DNA from: Amblyornis subalaris
Lineage: Eukaryota; Chordata; Aves; Passeriformes; Ptilonorhynchidae
Direction: 5' to 3'
DNA length: 64,000 nt
Assembly: GCA_018881555.1 (NCBI GenBank)
Contig: JACAXG010000169.1
Span: 314,201 to 378,200, forward strand
The notes beneath the pieces are model-generated. The model saw only the letters and a list, made by a program, of their open reading frames with translations, searched no databases and had not been told where the DNA came from. Positions 42,386 to 57,300 of this stretch are shown here, in pieces; positions within the stretch are counted from its first letter, which is position 1; each line of letters opens with the position of its first letter. Made by a program: the position numbers and the translations under genes.

Positions 42386-45300
42386 TTAGAGGCCCGTGAG
42401 ATCAACGATGGCTTTAATAAAGATGGCATCATCACGCACGTAGGAGTTCTTGGCTTCCATGACGGACACTGGGCAGAAGAGGGGGCAGCCACTGGCGATG
42501 TTCATCTCTGTGACAGGGCGCTGGAAGGAGGAGGACGTCACGTCAGGGCGGAAGGCGTCGATGATGTGCTCCCGGTTATTCTGGTCCAGGAGCATCAGGG
42601 TGACCTGTGGGGAAAGGTGAAAACGTAAGGGAGTGGCTGAACAAAAGCCACGTGGAGGCCCAGCCCAGTGACCTGCTGTGACATGTTCAGGTACCAGCAG
42701 CCACAGCCACCCCGCACACCTGCAAATCTCAGAGAAGGACCTCTGAGTGCGGCCAGCGGAGAACATCACCTCAGTGACATCCTGCAGAAACCTTCGCACA
42801 TCCTGCCCATCACTGGAAACTTCCCTGTGGCAGCACAGAGCTGTGAGACTCACTGAAGACCTACATCTTGCTCCCAGCACCGACACTGCACACAGGTATT
42901 TCCCTGAGCCAGGGCTGTTGTCCTCTGCAAAAGGCACTGTCCCCTTTCTGCATCTGCTCACGCCCACTCAGTCTCCACGAGTTCCACAAACCTACAGTGC
43001 CCAGGAGCTGGCATCTGAGCTCCTGGCATTAAGTGAGTGCCTGCTGCCGCCCTGAGCTCTGAGGCTGCCCTCAACCCCTGCAGAGGCTCTGTGGGGTTCC
43101 AAACATCCCACGTCACCCCCTTGCCCCACAGCACAGCCGGTGCTCTCAGCACACCTGAGGAATCCCCAGGACAGCCAACAGAGCCCTTCCTCTGCCTTGC
43201 CAAGTGGACAGGAGTGACAGTGCTGATAAGTTCAAGTGGGTGCCAAACCAGAGAGGCCGTGGCTGGACACAGTGGGCTCTGCTCCACACCCACCTTCTGG
43301 TTAAAGGGCCACCGCAGCAGTGCGTCGTTGGGTCCTTTCATCACCACAAAGAACAAGGACAGGTGGGTCCCGCGCCCGGTGCCGTCCCCGTTCAGGTACA
43401 CGCGCAGACACATCTTGTAGCCGTACTTGCTGGTGTAGAAAGCTGTCAGAGAAGTGTGGAACAGGCACAGTGAGGGTCCAATGCAGCACAGCCTGGCACC
43501 GGCAGATCCCTCTGAACTCTGAGGGCTCTAAAGTTTGGAATCTGGGAGGACNCAGGTTTGGGCTGAACCACACAGGTGGTCTGGAAAGCCCAAGGCCAGG
43601 CAGTGCAGCCCCAAGCCTGAGAAGATGCCGTGCACTGCCANTCCCCCTGCAGTCAGGGGAGCTGAGCCTTTCCTCCTGCACCGCAGTGCTGAAGGAGCTG
43701 TGGTTCCCGGCAGGAACACTGGTGAGCAGGAACAAACCCCCTCAAAAAGCACCTGGCTGGGGGCAGAACAGCCTCAGCACCCAGTGCTCCTGCTGTGAGC
43801 TGGTGCCTCTGGTCGGGGCAGGGGCTGAAGAAGTGAGCTTCAGTTCTCATTTGGATCCCTGCTGCNTGGCTTGGGCATGGCTGGGATGGGATCTCAGGCA
43901 CTCTCCTTCTCCAGCAAACCCTGGAATGCCCATGGTGTGACACCAGACCTCTGTGAGGTCACAGCTTCAAAGCGGACCTGCCACAAGTCACCCTCCTGCA
44001 GCAGCAGAGAAGCGTGCCTGGGACTGGGGAGGCTCAGCAGGCATGGGCAGAGATCAGAGGTCACAGACAATATTTTACTGAAGGATTTGGGTGCTTTTCC
44101 CAACAGGCAGACTAGGAATAACAGAAATACTGTGCTCTTCCACAGGGTGAGGAGCAAGAGATCGAGTCTTTGTCACTGCGTCCCTCTTGGAGATCCCCAG
44201 GTCATTTTCTTTGCTCCTTCCTCCCCACCTGTTTCACCCAAAGGCTCTCAGGGCAGATGACCCCTTTGCTAGTGCAAGGAGCACGTCCCCACTGCCCTCC
44301 TGGGGCTTCTCAGCACTCCTGTCACCCTGTGGATGTAAAACCCAGCAGGGAACAGGAGGAAGGACGGCTCCAGAGTGGTGGGAGTACCCAGACAGATAGA
44401 CCAGGCAGCTGGGCATCCTGCTTCCCCTGGCCCAGGAAGGGCGAAGTGCAGCAGGAGCAGAGCAAGAGCCCAGCAAGCGCCTCCCAGGTCTGATGGACGA
44501 TAGGTGGCTTCACCCTGGCTTGTCCTGGGTCAGGCCCCGAATGAACCTTCCTCATTACAATTTGCTGTTTTGAACTCAAGATTTTGCTCTTTGCCAAACC
44601 CTGGGGCAATTGCTCTTTCCTCACTACACAGTAGGCAGTAACTCCACTTCCTTCTCTTTAACACAGACTTCAGCTCGTATTTCCTCGCATTCATGTCTAA
44701 TGAAAACCAAACAATTACAGCCATTTCCCTTTTTCATCCCATCCACAGCCTGCACCTCTCTCCTCAGCCCTCTCTTCCCTCATGGAACAGCACCGCTCTA
44801 TCAGCTTCACTCTCCAAGACAAAAGACCCACTTCCACATGGAATGTTTGTTTCTCAGTCTTGATTTTCTCAGCCAAAATCCCACCAGGAATGAGGATCTC
44901 TCACAATCAACTCCTGGAGGAAACCAGGCCTGTACTTTGCACTTGAAAGATAAAAGCCCCAGTCCTGCCTTTTTCAGCAGTAGTCCTGGCATCAGGCAGA
45001 GGCAACCCTCATCTCCAANCACTCTGGCCACACAAAGGATTGTCATTAGCAGATTGCAGAGATCAAGCAGCAACACAACACACGGCCTGGTGGCCCCCCG
45101 AGTGGCTTCTCCTTTGATGAAACAGTTTATGAAAGCCCCAGGCCCTTGCCACCACTGCCTGGCATGGGATGGGGACTGCCCAGCAGCACAGAATAGGCAC
45201 CAGAACCATGAGCCACTGCTCTGGGATGAGCCACACACCCAGAGTATGGCTCATCCCAGACAAACCTCTGGACAGACAGAGCCTTCTGCCTTCAGGGAGG

Positions 45301-48300
45301 TTTCAACCCTTTCCCTTGGGTTCACTCCCATAACTCATATCCCTCCCCTAGCTGACTTGATTCTCCAACCTAGAAAACCAAATCCCACCCTCTGCCAGAG
45401 CTCCAGAGGCATGAGCTGGGGAGGGGTCTGAGGTGCCCCTGAGCTGGGCACAGTGAGCAGGGACACCCACGGGCAAGGGACAGGCCAGCTCTGTCCAGCA
45501 TCTCCCCCCAAACTGCAGCCTCTGGAGAGGTTCAGCTTAAGCAGGTCAAGAGCACAGCATGCAAGAATTAAGATCCTCTCTAAGTCAAATGAAGTAGATT
45601 TGAAACAGATCTGTAGCCTTTGGAAAAGGGAAGGGAGTGCTGCCCTTCCCAAAGGCTGATGCAGAGCAGAGATTTTCCATGACTGCTGCTGCCTTGGAGA
45701 AGGAAATGCTAATTGCATGTGCAGTTTCACCAGCAGTTCATTGCCGTTCAAGAAGGTGAATCCTCTTTTCTTTCAGAAAAAAGGACTTGGAACAGCCATC
45801 ACCCAGAAAATGGATTTTGAAGTAATTTTTAGAAAGTCATTTGCTTTTCTCTCATGGCTGAGCCACAGGTGCCGTTCCACAGTCCCAAGAAGCAGGTGCA
45901 GGGTACATGCTCAAGGGCTATATCAGCTCTGGGCATTCTGAAAAACCTCTTCAGAACCCCTGGACCCAAGCAATTCCCGCTCAGCAAACCCCAACTTCCT
46001 CTCCCCCAACCATTCACTGCCAGGAGAGCCCCCCCCAAGCAAGGGGACAGTGTGAGGAGCTGGTTTCAGCTTGTTGNTCATGTCTGGAAACTGCTTTCCC
46101 AAGCAAACAACCAGATCCCACCCTGCTGCTCACTGTCCCAATGTTGGGCTGGGGCACTCTGTGAGGACAGCCCCTTTCTCTGATACTTGAGCAGTTCCCT
46201 ACGCATGGTTTGGGCTTTATTTAGATATTACCTCTTACACAGTCATGCTTTAGGCTTTAAAAATGTTTTTCTGTGGCTCTAGTATGTATTTCCTCCCTTC
46301 CTTAAGCATTTCATTGCTGGTTTTATGGTCTCTGAGTATTTTAATTCTGANAAAAAGGTTATGCAAGGATCACCTAGTCCAACCCCTGCTACAGGCAGGG
46401 ACACATTCCATTAGACCAGGTGCTCAGGGCCCAATCCAACCTGGCCTTGGCAGCATCTCTCAAGCAAAGGACCCGCCACAAGATCCCCACACAGCTGAGA
46501 TGCAAAAGGTTTTGAGGATTTTGCACACCTGGAGAGAAGATGGCAGGAGAGCGGCCTGTTATCGCCTCCTGACGCTTCCTGGCAAACTCCGTTATCTTCC
46601 AGATGAAAACCCCGTCATAGGTGGAAGCTTCCATGTTGCGGATCTTCTCCTCCATCTCAGCCATGGCCAGGTCTTTGAGCCCAATGCTCCTCTCCAGCTG
46701 TCGGACCTGCTCAGCNGGACACATGGTGCAGGTTAGGAACAGGCAGGCTGTGAGCCCCGGCAGACCCCTCGGGACCGCTCCTTAGTGAGAGACTTTCTCC
46801 AGAATGGACAGGGAGCACAGGAGGGAGAAATCGAACAACATAAGCCAATTCACTGAAGCTTCCTTCTGTACCCTGTCACTCTGAAGAATATCCATCGATA
46901 CAGCTCACTGCCTGAGCTGGAAACTTTCCCACAGCCAATGTAAAAATCCTCCCAAGGAGCTGCTCCGTTCGGTGAGCAGCACAAGAAGTGAGGATGGGGG
47001 AAAAGAAGCCCAAATAACTCAGCATTGTGATGAAACTAAATTGAGAAAGAACAGAACCTACACCATCTGGAGGGTTTGTCCCTGACAGCTCACACAGGGT
47101 CACGCCAGGTCCCTTGCCCAGAGAGCACAGGTAGGCTGCAAACTGCAGAGCTCCAGGTGCCAGGAACACTGGGAGCACTCCACAGGGACCGTGCTGGAGC
47201 AGACTGGTGTAGGCAGCTCCTTCACACCTCCAGAGTGCTGCTGGAGGCAGCAGCACTGATGGCACTTCTTTGGCAAAGGCAGCACTCCTTTGGGAAGGTC
47301 TGGAAGGCGAGCAGCCCCACAGATTCAGGGAGATGCAGTGAAATCCTGGCTGCTCTGGCTCTTGTCAGAAAACTTCGCTAAGGAAGAACCCCTCGGTATC
47401 TGCCCAACTTGATAATTAACAGAGATCTGATGCTTTATGCAGGTCAGTTTAATTCCCAGCTATTCCAGAGAGCTGCTGAGGGTTGGGCACAGGCACAAAG
47501 GGTATTTTAGTTTTGCCTTCAGATTTGTGGAGTTTCAGGGCTGGGTGATGAAGCTCTGCTAGCTCATAACATGGAAAGGAAAGAGGAGGCAGCCTGTGCT
47601 GGGAGTGCTGGGAAGCCCAGGCGAGCAGTTACACACCTTGTTGCTCAGCGTTTCGATTTTCTCCTGATCCAGCCGGTGCTGGCGGCTGTAGGCTTCGGCT
47701 GTCAGGGACACTCTCTCCACCTCCCGGTTGAGCACACAGACAATGTTCTCAAAGGTCACTGTTTTCCTCTCAAGGGCCTCACACCTTCCCAGGAGCTCCA
47801 GGGACCGGGAGAGCTCCGACTCCGAGCACAGCGAGTTTGCTGCTAGCAGTGGGGAGCTGTTTCGTGACGAGGAAAGGACAGGAAGGGACTTCAGGTCCCC
47901 AGCACCAGCCTTGAGGCTGAGCACAGAGCTCAGCAGCATGTAGAGATGCTCTGCCAAACACTTGCTTTCATGTTCCAGGAGTTTTTCGTTTTCCACCTAC
48001 ATGAAGAGAAATACGTCCTCCATTCAGCATATGCAATCTACACTGTCACCATCCACAGAATAAATTCCTCCTATCTGTGTCACAACATCAGCTTTAAATT
48101 ATAAAGGGGAAAAAACAAAGAAAGAATGAAAAAATGTGTTTTGGTGGAGGTGGTGTGGGTTTTTGTTTTGTTTTAAAAATGTTTCAAATCACATAAAATG
48201 AGGGATGCTAAATGCTTCCCCAGCTGTACACACTGGTCTGCTCTGCCTTCCTCCACCCCCTCCCAAAAAGGCTCTGTTCAGAGGTACCTAACAGCACCAA

Positions 48301-51300
48301 AGGACAAAGCCTCATGTAACCCCTTGGAGGAGAAATTTATATGAACATCACCAGTGGGAACTCAGAAGATTAAGTGACACAGAGAAATACGGCCTGGTCC
48401 CAATACTTTGCTTACAGAATCACAGACTTGCTTGGACTAGAAGAGACCTTAAAGGTCACCCTGTCCCACTCCCTGTCATGGGCAGGGAGACCTTCCCCTA
48501 GACCACGTCGTTCCAAGCCCTGTCCAACCTGGCCTTGGACACTTCCAGGGATGGGGCAGCCACAGGTTCTCCAGGCAACCTGTGCTTCACCACCCTCATA
48601 GGGGAGAATTTCTTCCCGAGATCTCATGTAACCCTGCCCTCTGGCAGTGTGAAGCCCCCTGAAAGCAGCATGACCACCAGAGTCTCAAAGCACTCAGGGT
48701 GCTCTTAAAGTAGGAGGACATTTCCTTCCACAGGAATTTCATTCCTGGGACACCCAGACTCTGCACAGCAGATGATGTGAAGCTCCACATGCAAAGGGTT
48801 TAAAACCCCTCTTAGTTCAAATACCTGAATGCAAACACATGGGACAGTCTGGGCAANAACAGTTTGCAGGAGAACTCTAACCTGGGACTGAAAAGCCCCA
48901 AGGTAACCCAAGAGAGGAGCCCTTACCACCTCAGCACAGCCCACAGCCTCGAATCGGCACGGTACTTTGGATCTGCCACAGGTCTTCACATGGTCCCGAA
49001 ACTAGAAAGGAAGGAAGAAAGGCACTGTTAGATCTTATATGTCCCCAGTGCTCCCTTTCCATCTCACTGACATCTGGGAAACTGCAGCTGAGCTGAAGAA
49101 TGCCTGAGCCGTGGCTAATCACCATCTGCCACAGTGCCCACTAAACCTGGGCTCTGCCTGCCATCAGGAGTGACTTTCACTGCAATACAAATATAGCCCT
49201 GACCCTTGAAGAAAGCTTAATTTCTCCTTCTCTTGATGGCTGGGAGGTCTCACTGCTCACCTACGCATGCAAGAGAGAAAAAGCAACAGGCACACGTACA
49301 AGCTGTGGATGCGGAATAATGAGATTCCCTGAGGGCTGAGGAATGGGAGGCAACAACCCCACGAAACAGGGACACATTTCATTTTGGGCACTTCACACAA
49401 CCCTGGTCAGGACGTGCCACAGCCTGGTATTTTTACCTCCATCCCAGGATTATATTTCTGTAAAGAGGTGCCANTACCCCCCCAGCATGCAGATGACTCA
49501 TTCGGGTTCCCACACAGAGCATGATTAATCCAACAAGCACTGGCACAGCTTCAGCTTGGGTTTACTAAACCCCTCACCATCAGATACCAGAGATCTGTTC
49601 TGAACAACCACCATATTTCCCACTTAACTCCTACATCTGCTACAACAGATGTCAATTAAAACTGGTTTTAAACCACTTTTTTAAAGGCTTCTAGATCCAT
49701 CTGACTTGTGTAATGAGTCAGGTTACTCAGAGTTAACACAGCAGCGGATAATCAACAAGAGTTTGGAGAGATAAAACATGGGAGTTAATATTTAAACACT
49801 GGGTAGATCATCCATGAGGATCCCATGAGCTGGCTCCCTGCAGGGCTTTAGCTTCCACCTGCATGTAAGTCGGGCTGTACCCCAAAACCCCAGCCTGCAG
49901 ATAAGGTGGGCTGCACCCGCAGCCCCAAGCCCCTCCTTATGCTGCCCATTTAGAAGAACCCTTTTGCTCCTCTTTTTGCTGCCTCTGTTCCCCTGCTAAA
50001 GGGCTTTTCCCAGCAGTGCTACTAAAAATATTTGCCCGTAGCAGGCAGGATGGTTTCAGACGAATGTGCTTTTTGAAAATGTTTCCCAAAACTTGAATTT
50101 TTCAGACTTTTGAGCCTTGCCCCAGGAGCCAACAGCCTGGAGATCCTATAAACATGGATTCCATTAGATGATTAATTATAAATCAATTAATATAGCTGGA
50201 GATGGGCTCCCTTTCCACAACTGCAGAAGTGGTTGATATAGTTGCTCTACACAGAACATAAACCCACATGTGTGCTTTTCCCACAGAGGCTCTGCTCCCA
50301 GACATGGCTCCAAGGGAGGTAGCACTGGCAGCACCAACACAGACCTTCAAGTGCCCATGAGCCATGTTCCCTCACACCCATCCTCATGGAAAACTCAAAT
50401 CCACACTAACAGCTGCCACTCAATTGTTTTCCCCACTTCACTTCCTAATGGACTCAGTGCTCCTCCCTGCTCCCAGAATGCCAAGCTCAGCCCATCAGGA
50501 CACCAAACACCCCTGCGGCACAGGGTCGGACGGATACCTTCTCCCTGGGAATCTTCTTCCCACAGCCTTCGCAAGTCAGCGGGAATTCAGGGCAGACTTC
50601 NTCATGAGCCTGTGAAAGAATGTACAGGAGATATTTGTCCTCTAAATAAAAGCCCCACGGAGGTTCTGTGATGGGCACGATCCCACAAGGGTGGGTTTAT
50701 ACTTTATTACAGCCAAGTGCTGGATTTACCAACCTACACTCAGACCTTGGTCATGCTGATCCCTCTGAGCTGCTGACTCATCCTGTGACCCCCAGGCTGC
50801 CCCAATTCTGGGTGCCTACGTAGCCTCAACCCCTATTTAAAGGCTGCTACAATGATTTTTAAGAAAATCAAATAATTGCTTTGATGGCCAAGATAATCAA
50901 CAGGAAACTCCATTTATGGCTCTGCCAGGAAAAGACACATTGGGGCAGATTGAGTGGAGTGAGCCACTACCTCAGCAGGATAATTTGGATAATTTTTCCA
51001 CTGTAATGGTTATCAGTCAGCTGAGGCATGGGCCCAGCCCGCTCATCACACACCAGGCTGAGCTGTCCGATTGTATCTTCACATTCGAATCAGAATAANA
51101 TTTTTCGACCAGAAAGAAAAATATTTCTAAATTGTTTCATTTGCCAGTCCCTGCANACAAGCACCTGCCCCTGCAGGCAGAGCCAGGGTTGTGTGATGGC
51201 CAGAGAGGCTGAACAAACGACCAGGGCAACGTGATCCTCTGTCATCAGTAGACTCTTGGGCAGCAGTGCTGGCTAAATTGGGAATGCTGGAACATGCCTC

Positions 51301-54300
51301 TGCTTCTGTGTCATTTCCACTGCCTAAACCTTCTTTTTACACACCTACCAGTTGAAATAAGGCATTGGAAACATCATGAATATGCAGATCAAAATTCAAA
51401 TTAAAAGAGAAGGGCATTGAAGTCTCCTGCCATGGTAGGGACAGGAAAAAAACCCAACCAGAAGCACTTCTAATGCAGCCATCTGAAACCAGATGTTTGA
51501 AAACTTGGTCACATTTAGTCTCTACTGACAGAAGGTACTGCCTTGGGGGGTGGGAACATGCACAAACTTCACCCTGTTACACATCAGAAAGTGGAAAGTG
51601 AAACCAGCAGTGGCTCAGCTTTGGCTTCTTGGTTACTCTCTCCTTTTTATGCTTAAAGTGAGTAACTTAAGCTCAGACCTTCACTGTGTGCCTTTGGAGA
51701 GATGACCAGCCAGCCAACAGGGTTTGGGGGTGGCACTGCTGCCTGCATGGACACCACTGCCTGCAGAGGAGGAGGAGGCCAAGTGCCTGCCTTCATCCCA
51801 CTTGCTCAGAGGGGCTGAGCCCTTTCTTCTTCCCACCTAGTGCTCTCATGTTCTAGAAACACCTGATAATATTTCTCCCACGACCGACAAAGCACTGGCA
51901 GAACAGACGGTCTGGCTGAAGGAAGGAAGGAAGGAAACTTCGCTGCAGAGGCAACTATTTTAAAAGGGAGTGTTTTAAATTTATGGTCTCCCATGCCAAC
52001 ATGCTGGGTGTGAAACTACCACCCCCTCCACACTCCCCACCTCCCAGCATTTATCCTCCATCCTGGCTCCCCTCTGCACCACAACGGAACGCCCAAGGGT
52101 GGGCAGCCCTGCCTGCAGCACGGGAAGGAAACCAGCCCAACTGAGCTCAAAGTGCAACTGTTCTGTATGTAAATGGTTAAAGACACCCAAGAGCTTCAGC
52201 CAGCACAGATCCAAACATTTCTGTATAAAGTTTCAGGCTCTTCTGGAATCCCCTGTTCCTCCCGCCCCACGCGGGTGTCAGAAAAGAGATGGATGGTATC
52301 GCTGCTGGAAGAAATCCACCCCATCCCAGAGCCAAGAGCACGGGTTGGCAGTCGAGCCTGATCTGCCACACTCCACTCTCCCAGCAATGGGGCAATCCTC
52401 CTGTTTACACCTTTCTCAAACCCACATCTGCAGCTTCTGCTACAGGGATAAGCACCACTAACATCCAAGCATTTGCTTGAAAGTTTTAGGGAGCTCTGGA
52501 AAGCCATGGCTGTGAGTGGGGCTAGGCAAGAGCAGGCATTCTCTCAGAGAGAANCAGAGTGGAAATCAAGTCAGACAGGGGTCAGAGGGAGGGGACAGCC
52601 ATGGAAGAATTAAGGTAGAGCTGGAAGACAACGGCTCACTCAGTGAGGCACACACCAGCCTGCAGCATCCAACAGCAGGAGCAGNAGAATCAGCTGGGGC
52701 AGAGTCAGCAGCCTTCAGCAACATCTGGTTCTTCGCACTCAATTACAACCAAAACTGCTGATTGACCTGCACATCGATTTCTCTCCCTGATAATAAACAG
52801 CAAGACAACCCCACAGCAGCCTGCCCATCACCTGCCACCATCAGACAGGCCATGCTCAGAGAGCCCACCTGAAAGGTTAGAAAATCAGACACCACTGCCC
52901 ATCGAAAGACCAGGGCAACCCACGGGCACTCCTGGGTTCCCGATGTGGCTGCTCAGTCCCTCAGCACCTCCATGTGCTCCAATGGGTGCAAATATCCCGT
53001 CACAGAATCACAGACCGGTTTGGGGCGGAAGGGACCTTAAAGCTCATCTCATTCCACCCCCTGCCACGGGTGAGACACCTTCCACTATCCCAGGTTGCTC
53101 CAAGTCCAACCTGGCCTTGAACACTTGCAGGGATGGGGCAGCCACAGCTCCTCTGAGCAACCTGTGCCAGGGCCTCCCCACCCTCATGGGGAAGAATTTC
53201 CTCTTAACATCTAATCTAAATCTCTCCTCTTTGAGTTTCCCCCTTTTCCTATCACTATCTGTTCAAGTAAAAAGTTTTTCTCCATCTTTTTTAAAAGCTC
53301 CCTTTAAGCACTGACAGGCTGCAGTGAGGTCTGCCCAGAGCCTTCTCTTCTCCAGGCTGCTCAGAGGTGCTGAGCTCTTCCCCCTGCCTGCAGACCCACT
53401 GGCAAATGGAGCTGCCTGTGTGTACTGGGAATCTCCCACCTCAGTATCAGGAAAGCAGAAAAGCTGTATATTTTTAAATTTGCAGTTGATGTTTCTCTCT
53501 GGACACTACCAGGATCATCCCCTANCACTCAGCCAGCAGGATTAGGCAGTTCTGTCTGGGACAGCAAGGGCAGCACTCTGTACTGCAGCCGTGCAGGGAA
53601 GTGCAGGCACACAAGAGGGAAAAGCAGGTTTTAATATGGGCAGCTGATCCCTGGAGCACACAGTGATCGTTCCTAAGGAGGCTGAGGGGAGATCTCACTG
53701 CACTCTGAAGCTTCCTCACAAGGGGCAGCTCTGATCTCTGCTCCCTGTGACCAGGGACAGGACCCAGGGAGCAGCTGGAGCTGTGCCAGGGAGGGTCAGG
53801 TTGGGTATCAGGAAAAGGTTCTTCCCCCAGAGGGTGGTGGGCACTGAACAGGCTCCCCAGAGAATGGGCATGGCCCCAAGGCTGCCAGAGCTCCAGGAGC
53901 ATTTGGACAACGCCCTCAGGCACAGTGTGGGATTGCTGAGGTATCTGTGCAGGGCCAGGAGTTGGACTGCATGGTTCTTGTGGGTCACTTGCAGCTCAGG
54001 ATATTCTGTGGTTCTATGACAATGCCAGGATGAGCTGCTCCCCTGCTTCTGTCTCAGACAAAAGGGAAAACTGCAGTTTAATCTGACCACCGTTTCACCT
54101 CTCAGGGCATTGCTAAACTCGACTTCAACTCTGGAAGAGGCTTCTGCTGGAAATTATTATCTCCATACCCTGGTGGCAGAGCAGGAGGTGCCCCTACTGC
54201 CCGGTTGCTCTGCTCATAACCTGCCACACCCACACAGGTCCAGTTTTATGGAGCTCTTGTAACCACACTAGGAATCCATCAGCATGACACAGGGCTCCCC

Positions 54301-57300
54301 CTCCAGCGAAGGGACAAGGCAGGCAGCTGAGAAATGCCACTGTTGAAGCAGCTGCTCCAAGATGCTTCTGTCAGAGCCTGCGGGAAGGTCACAGCAAAGG
54401 GCAGGGCTGGCAGAGAGANCAGAGACAGCAAGACAAGCTCAGAGTCAGCTGCAGCTCTCCTGCAAAGTCCCCTCATCTTGGAAAGTCGCTCCATTAGTCT
54501 CCTCTGAGCACAGCAACAGTAACCATAAGCAGACAGCTCAAGGGCTTGGCAGCTGGAAGAGAGCAACAAAAAGGAAGCAAAGCTATCAGGATGGCAGAGG
54601 AAAGCCAGCTGCCACGGCACAGGGCACACTGGTGGCTGTCAGGGCTTGGGCAACCTCCAGCCCCAGCACTGCCACATCCAGCACTTGGTTCCTTTGACAT
54701 CGTAGCCTGGCTACAAGGCAAAGGGTGGGCCCACAGAATTGTAGAGAAAACACTGAAAATGGGTCTCCCGTTAAAAGAGAGGATTTTGAGGGAACCTGAA
54801 TCCTTTGCGCCAAGAAGCATGAGTTGGTTTGTGCACCTCTTGTCAGCTCCAAATCAGTACAAGATGCATTTGAAGCAGCAGCAGGTTTTCCGCCATTTCC
54901 TAAAACAGACTCTGCCAATCCTAGTTGCTTTCAACTATGAACAAGCATGAAGTGGTGACATGCTCCAGGATACCTTTTCCAAATCCCCACCCCAGGAATC
55001 ATTTTCCTAGGGAGACTCTATTTTGAAATGGAGTGAGGCTGGACCTCCAGAGCATTTTAGATCAGCCCAAGTGTGACACTGCCCTGGTCCCACAGCCAGC
55101 TGGAGTGTCTGCCACTTCAGATGTGGCCAGCTGCACTGCAAAACCTAAATCTGCTTGCCAAGGAAATGAACAATTACAGTGTTGGACTACACCAAGTCTC
55201 CATCAACAGCTGGTTGACATGCACGGGAGGTTCGAAGCAACTGGGAACACTGATTAGAGATGACTCCAAAGGTCTTCAGGGCTACAATTAGCAGTTACAG
55301 TCACATGTGAAAATGCCCAAGATGTGCGTTCACACCCAATGAGGTCACTGCTGGAGAACAACCTGCCACCGGGGAGGGGATGTCAGCCACAGCACCATGC
55401 CAACGATGCCAGGCACCAGTACATGAACCAGCAGTAGCCAGGGCCTCAATTCCCCTCTAGCAGTAGCTGTGAGGTGCTGAAGGACTCGCAGTCANGCTCT
55501 AAGGAAGAACTTCTGTGCTGTGCAGGTGGCCGAGCACTGGGACAGGCTGCCCAGAGAGGCCGTGGAGTCTGCCTCACTGGAGATATTCCGGAAGCATCTG
55601 GACCCAGTCCTCTGGGATGACCCTGCTAGCGCAGGGAGGTTGGGCCCGATGAGCTGCTGTGGTCCCTTCTGACCTCACCCATGCTGTGGTTCTGTGACAA
55701 CAGTGCCCATGATGACCAGCTCCCAAGACAACACCCCTGGAGAGCTCCCTCCATTCTAGCAGCACTTTCACCAGCACTCCAAGCTTCACCCTAATTACTC
55801 AGATCACAAGGGACAGCCTCAGCATGAAGTTTCCAGGGGTCTGCCTGACCTCCACACCAGGAAGGGTGGTGTTAGCACTGGCCAAGCTCTGGGAGCTGCA
55901 GATGGTGGACAGGAGAGAGGGAGGCTCCTCTGCCTTGCCTGGTAGGCTGGAGGTGCAGGCTGTGAACAGAAGGGATGTTACAGCATGAGGCTGAGGACAC
56001 CACTGGCACCCAGATAAGGGGAGAAGAGACAAATATTCCAACTGGGAGAGGTGTCTTTCACATGCTGGAGAAGCTGAATCTGTGGTAAGCAGCTTGATTT
56101 CAAACCAAATTTTTCTCTGCTGTCCAAAGGATTGGAAGTGCCCAAGGGTGCATGTATGATTGTGGCTTTGGCTCCTGCCAGACACCTGGAGCCCAAGGAA
56201 CATGTCCCTGGGTGTGAAGTCCTGCCCCACAACCCCTTCCAGCTGCGTTCGTGGTGAGGGGTTTCCTCGCAGGGTGGAAGGGACACTCAGCACTCACCTC
56301 CACTTCAAAGCTCGTGACCTACATCTTTTCATTCTCCAAGGGGCAGACGTCAAAACTATTAATTTTTGGGCCACCACAAGAAGGCTGAGTTGGTTTTANA
56401 AGCGAAGAGTAGACCCTCTGCAGCTGGGGCTTTCCCCCTCCCACGCATGCTCTCTGGCACTCCCTCTGGCTTTACCTCCCACCACAGTTTGGACGGGAAA
56501 CCACCTCGTGTCTGGGCAGCCAGCTACACAATCTACTGTGGGGACTGTAAGGATGGCTGGGCTGTGTTTGTGGGCCCCAGTTCCAACTCTGGAAAGTAAA
56601 GGGGTGTCTGATCCCTATTCCAAAAGCAGCAGGTCCTGTTAGTCACCTGCATGTGCAACCCCAGCAGAAAATGGTCTAGTCCTGCTGGTCAGGCTGGACT
56701 GCANGTCACCACCAGGCCAGAACTTGGAACCAAAACCTTCAGAAAAAGACAATAAATGCTGTACTAGCTTTTAAAGAGAAGGCTGGTCACCCTGATACAG
56801 CATCATCAAGTGTTCCTGCCACAGCACCTCGAGTGTTGTATGCCACACAGACAACACTGATACAACACTCAGAGATACAACTTTGGAGGAGCAGGAGCCA
56901 GGTGAAGAGGAGCTCCAAAGACCAACAGCTCTGCTCTAAGCAATGTGCAAAAGCCTGAAGATGAAGTTTTAGCCTCAGCTGAAAATCACCACCAAAACCT
57001 GTCGGGGCATTCCTGGGGTGCTGCTGGGAAGGAGAGGCATGACATGGTGACGCATCATGAAGCAGGAGGAAGCCCTGGCTCAAGGCCCCCAGCAGGATTT
57101 TGAAGAGGGACAGTTTTCCCTACATGTGGTGCAGTAGGGGCTCTCCAGCATCTCCCAAGTATGAACACTGGGCAGAAAGGAATGCCCAGTTACCTTGTTC
57201 TCCTGGTCCCAGGAAGNCACATAGCCCAGAATGGCCTGCAGACATCTTTTCTGACACCACAGGCTTTTGAGTAACATCACTCAAGTTCCGAGTTTTGCAC

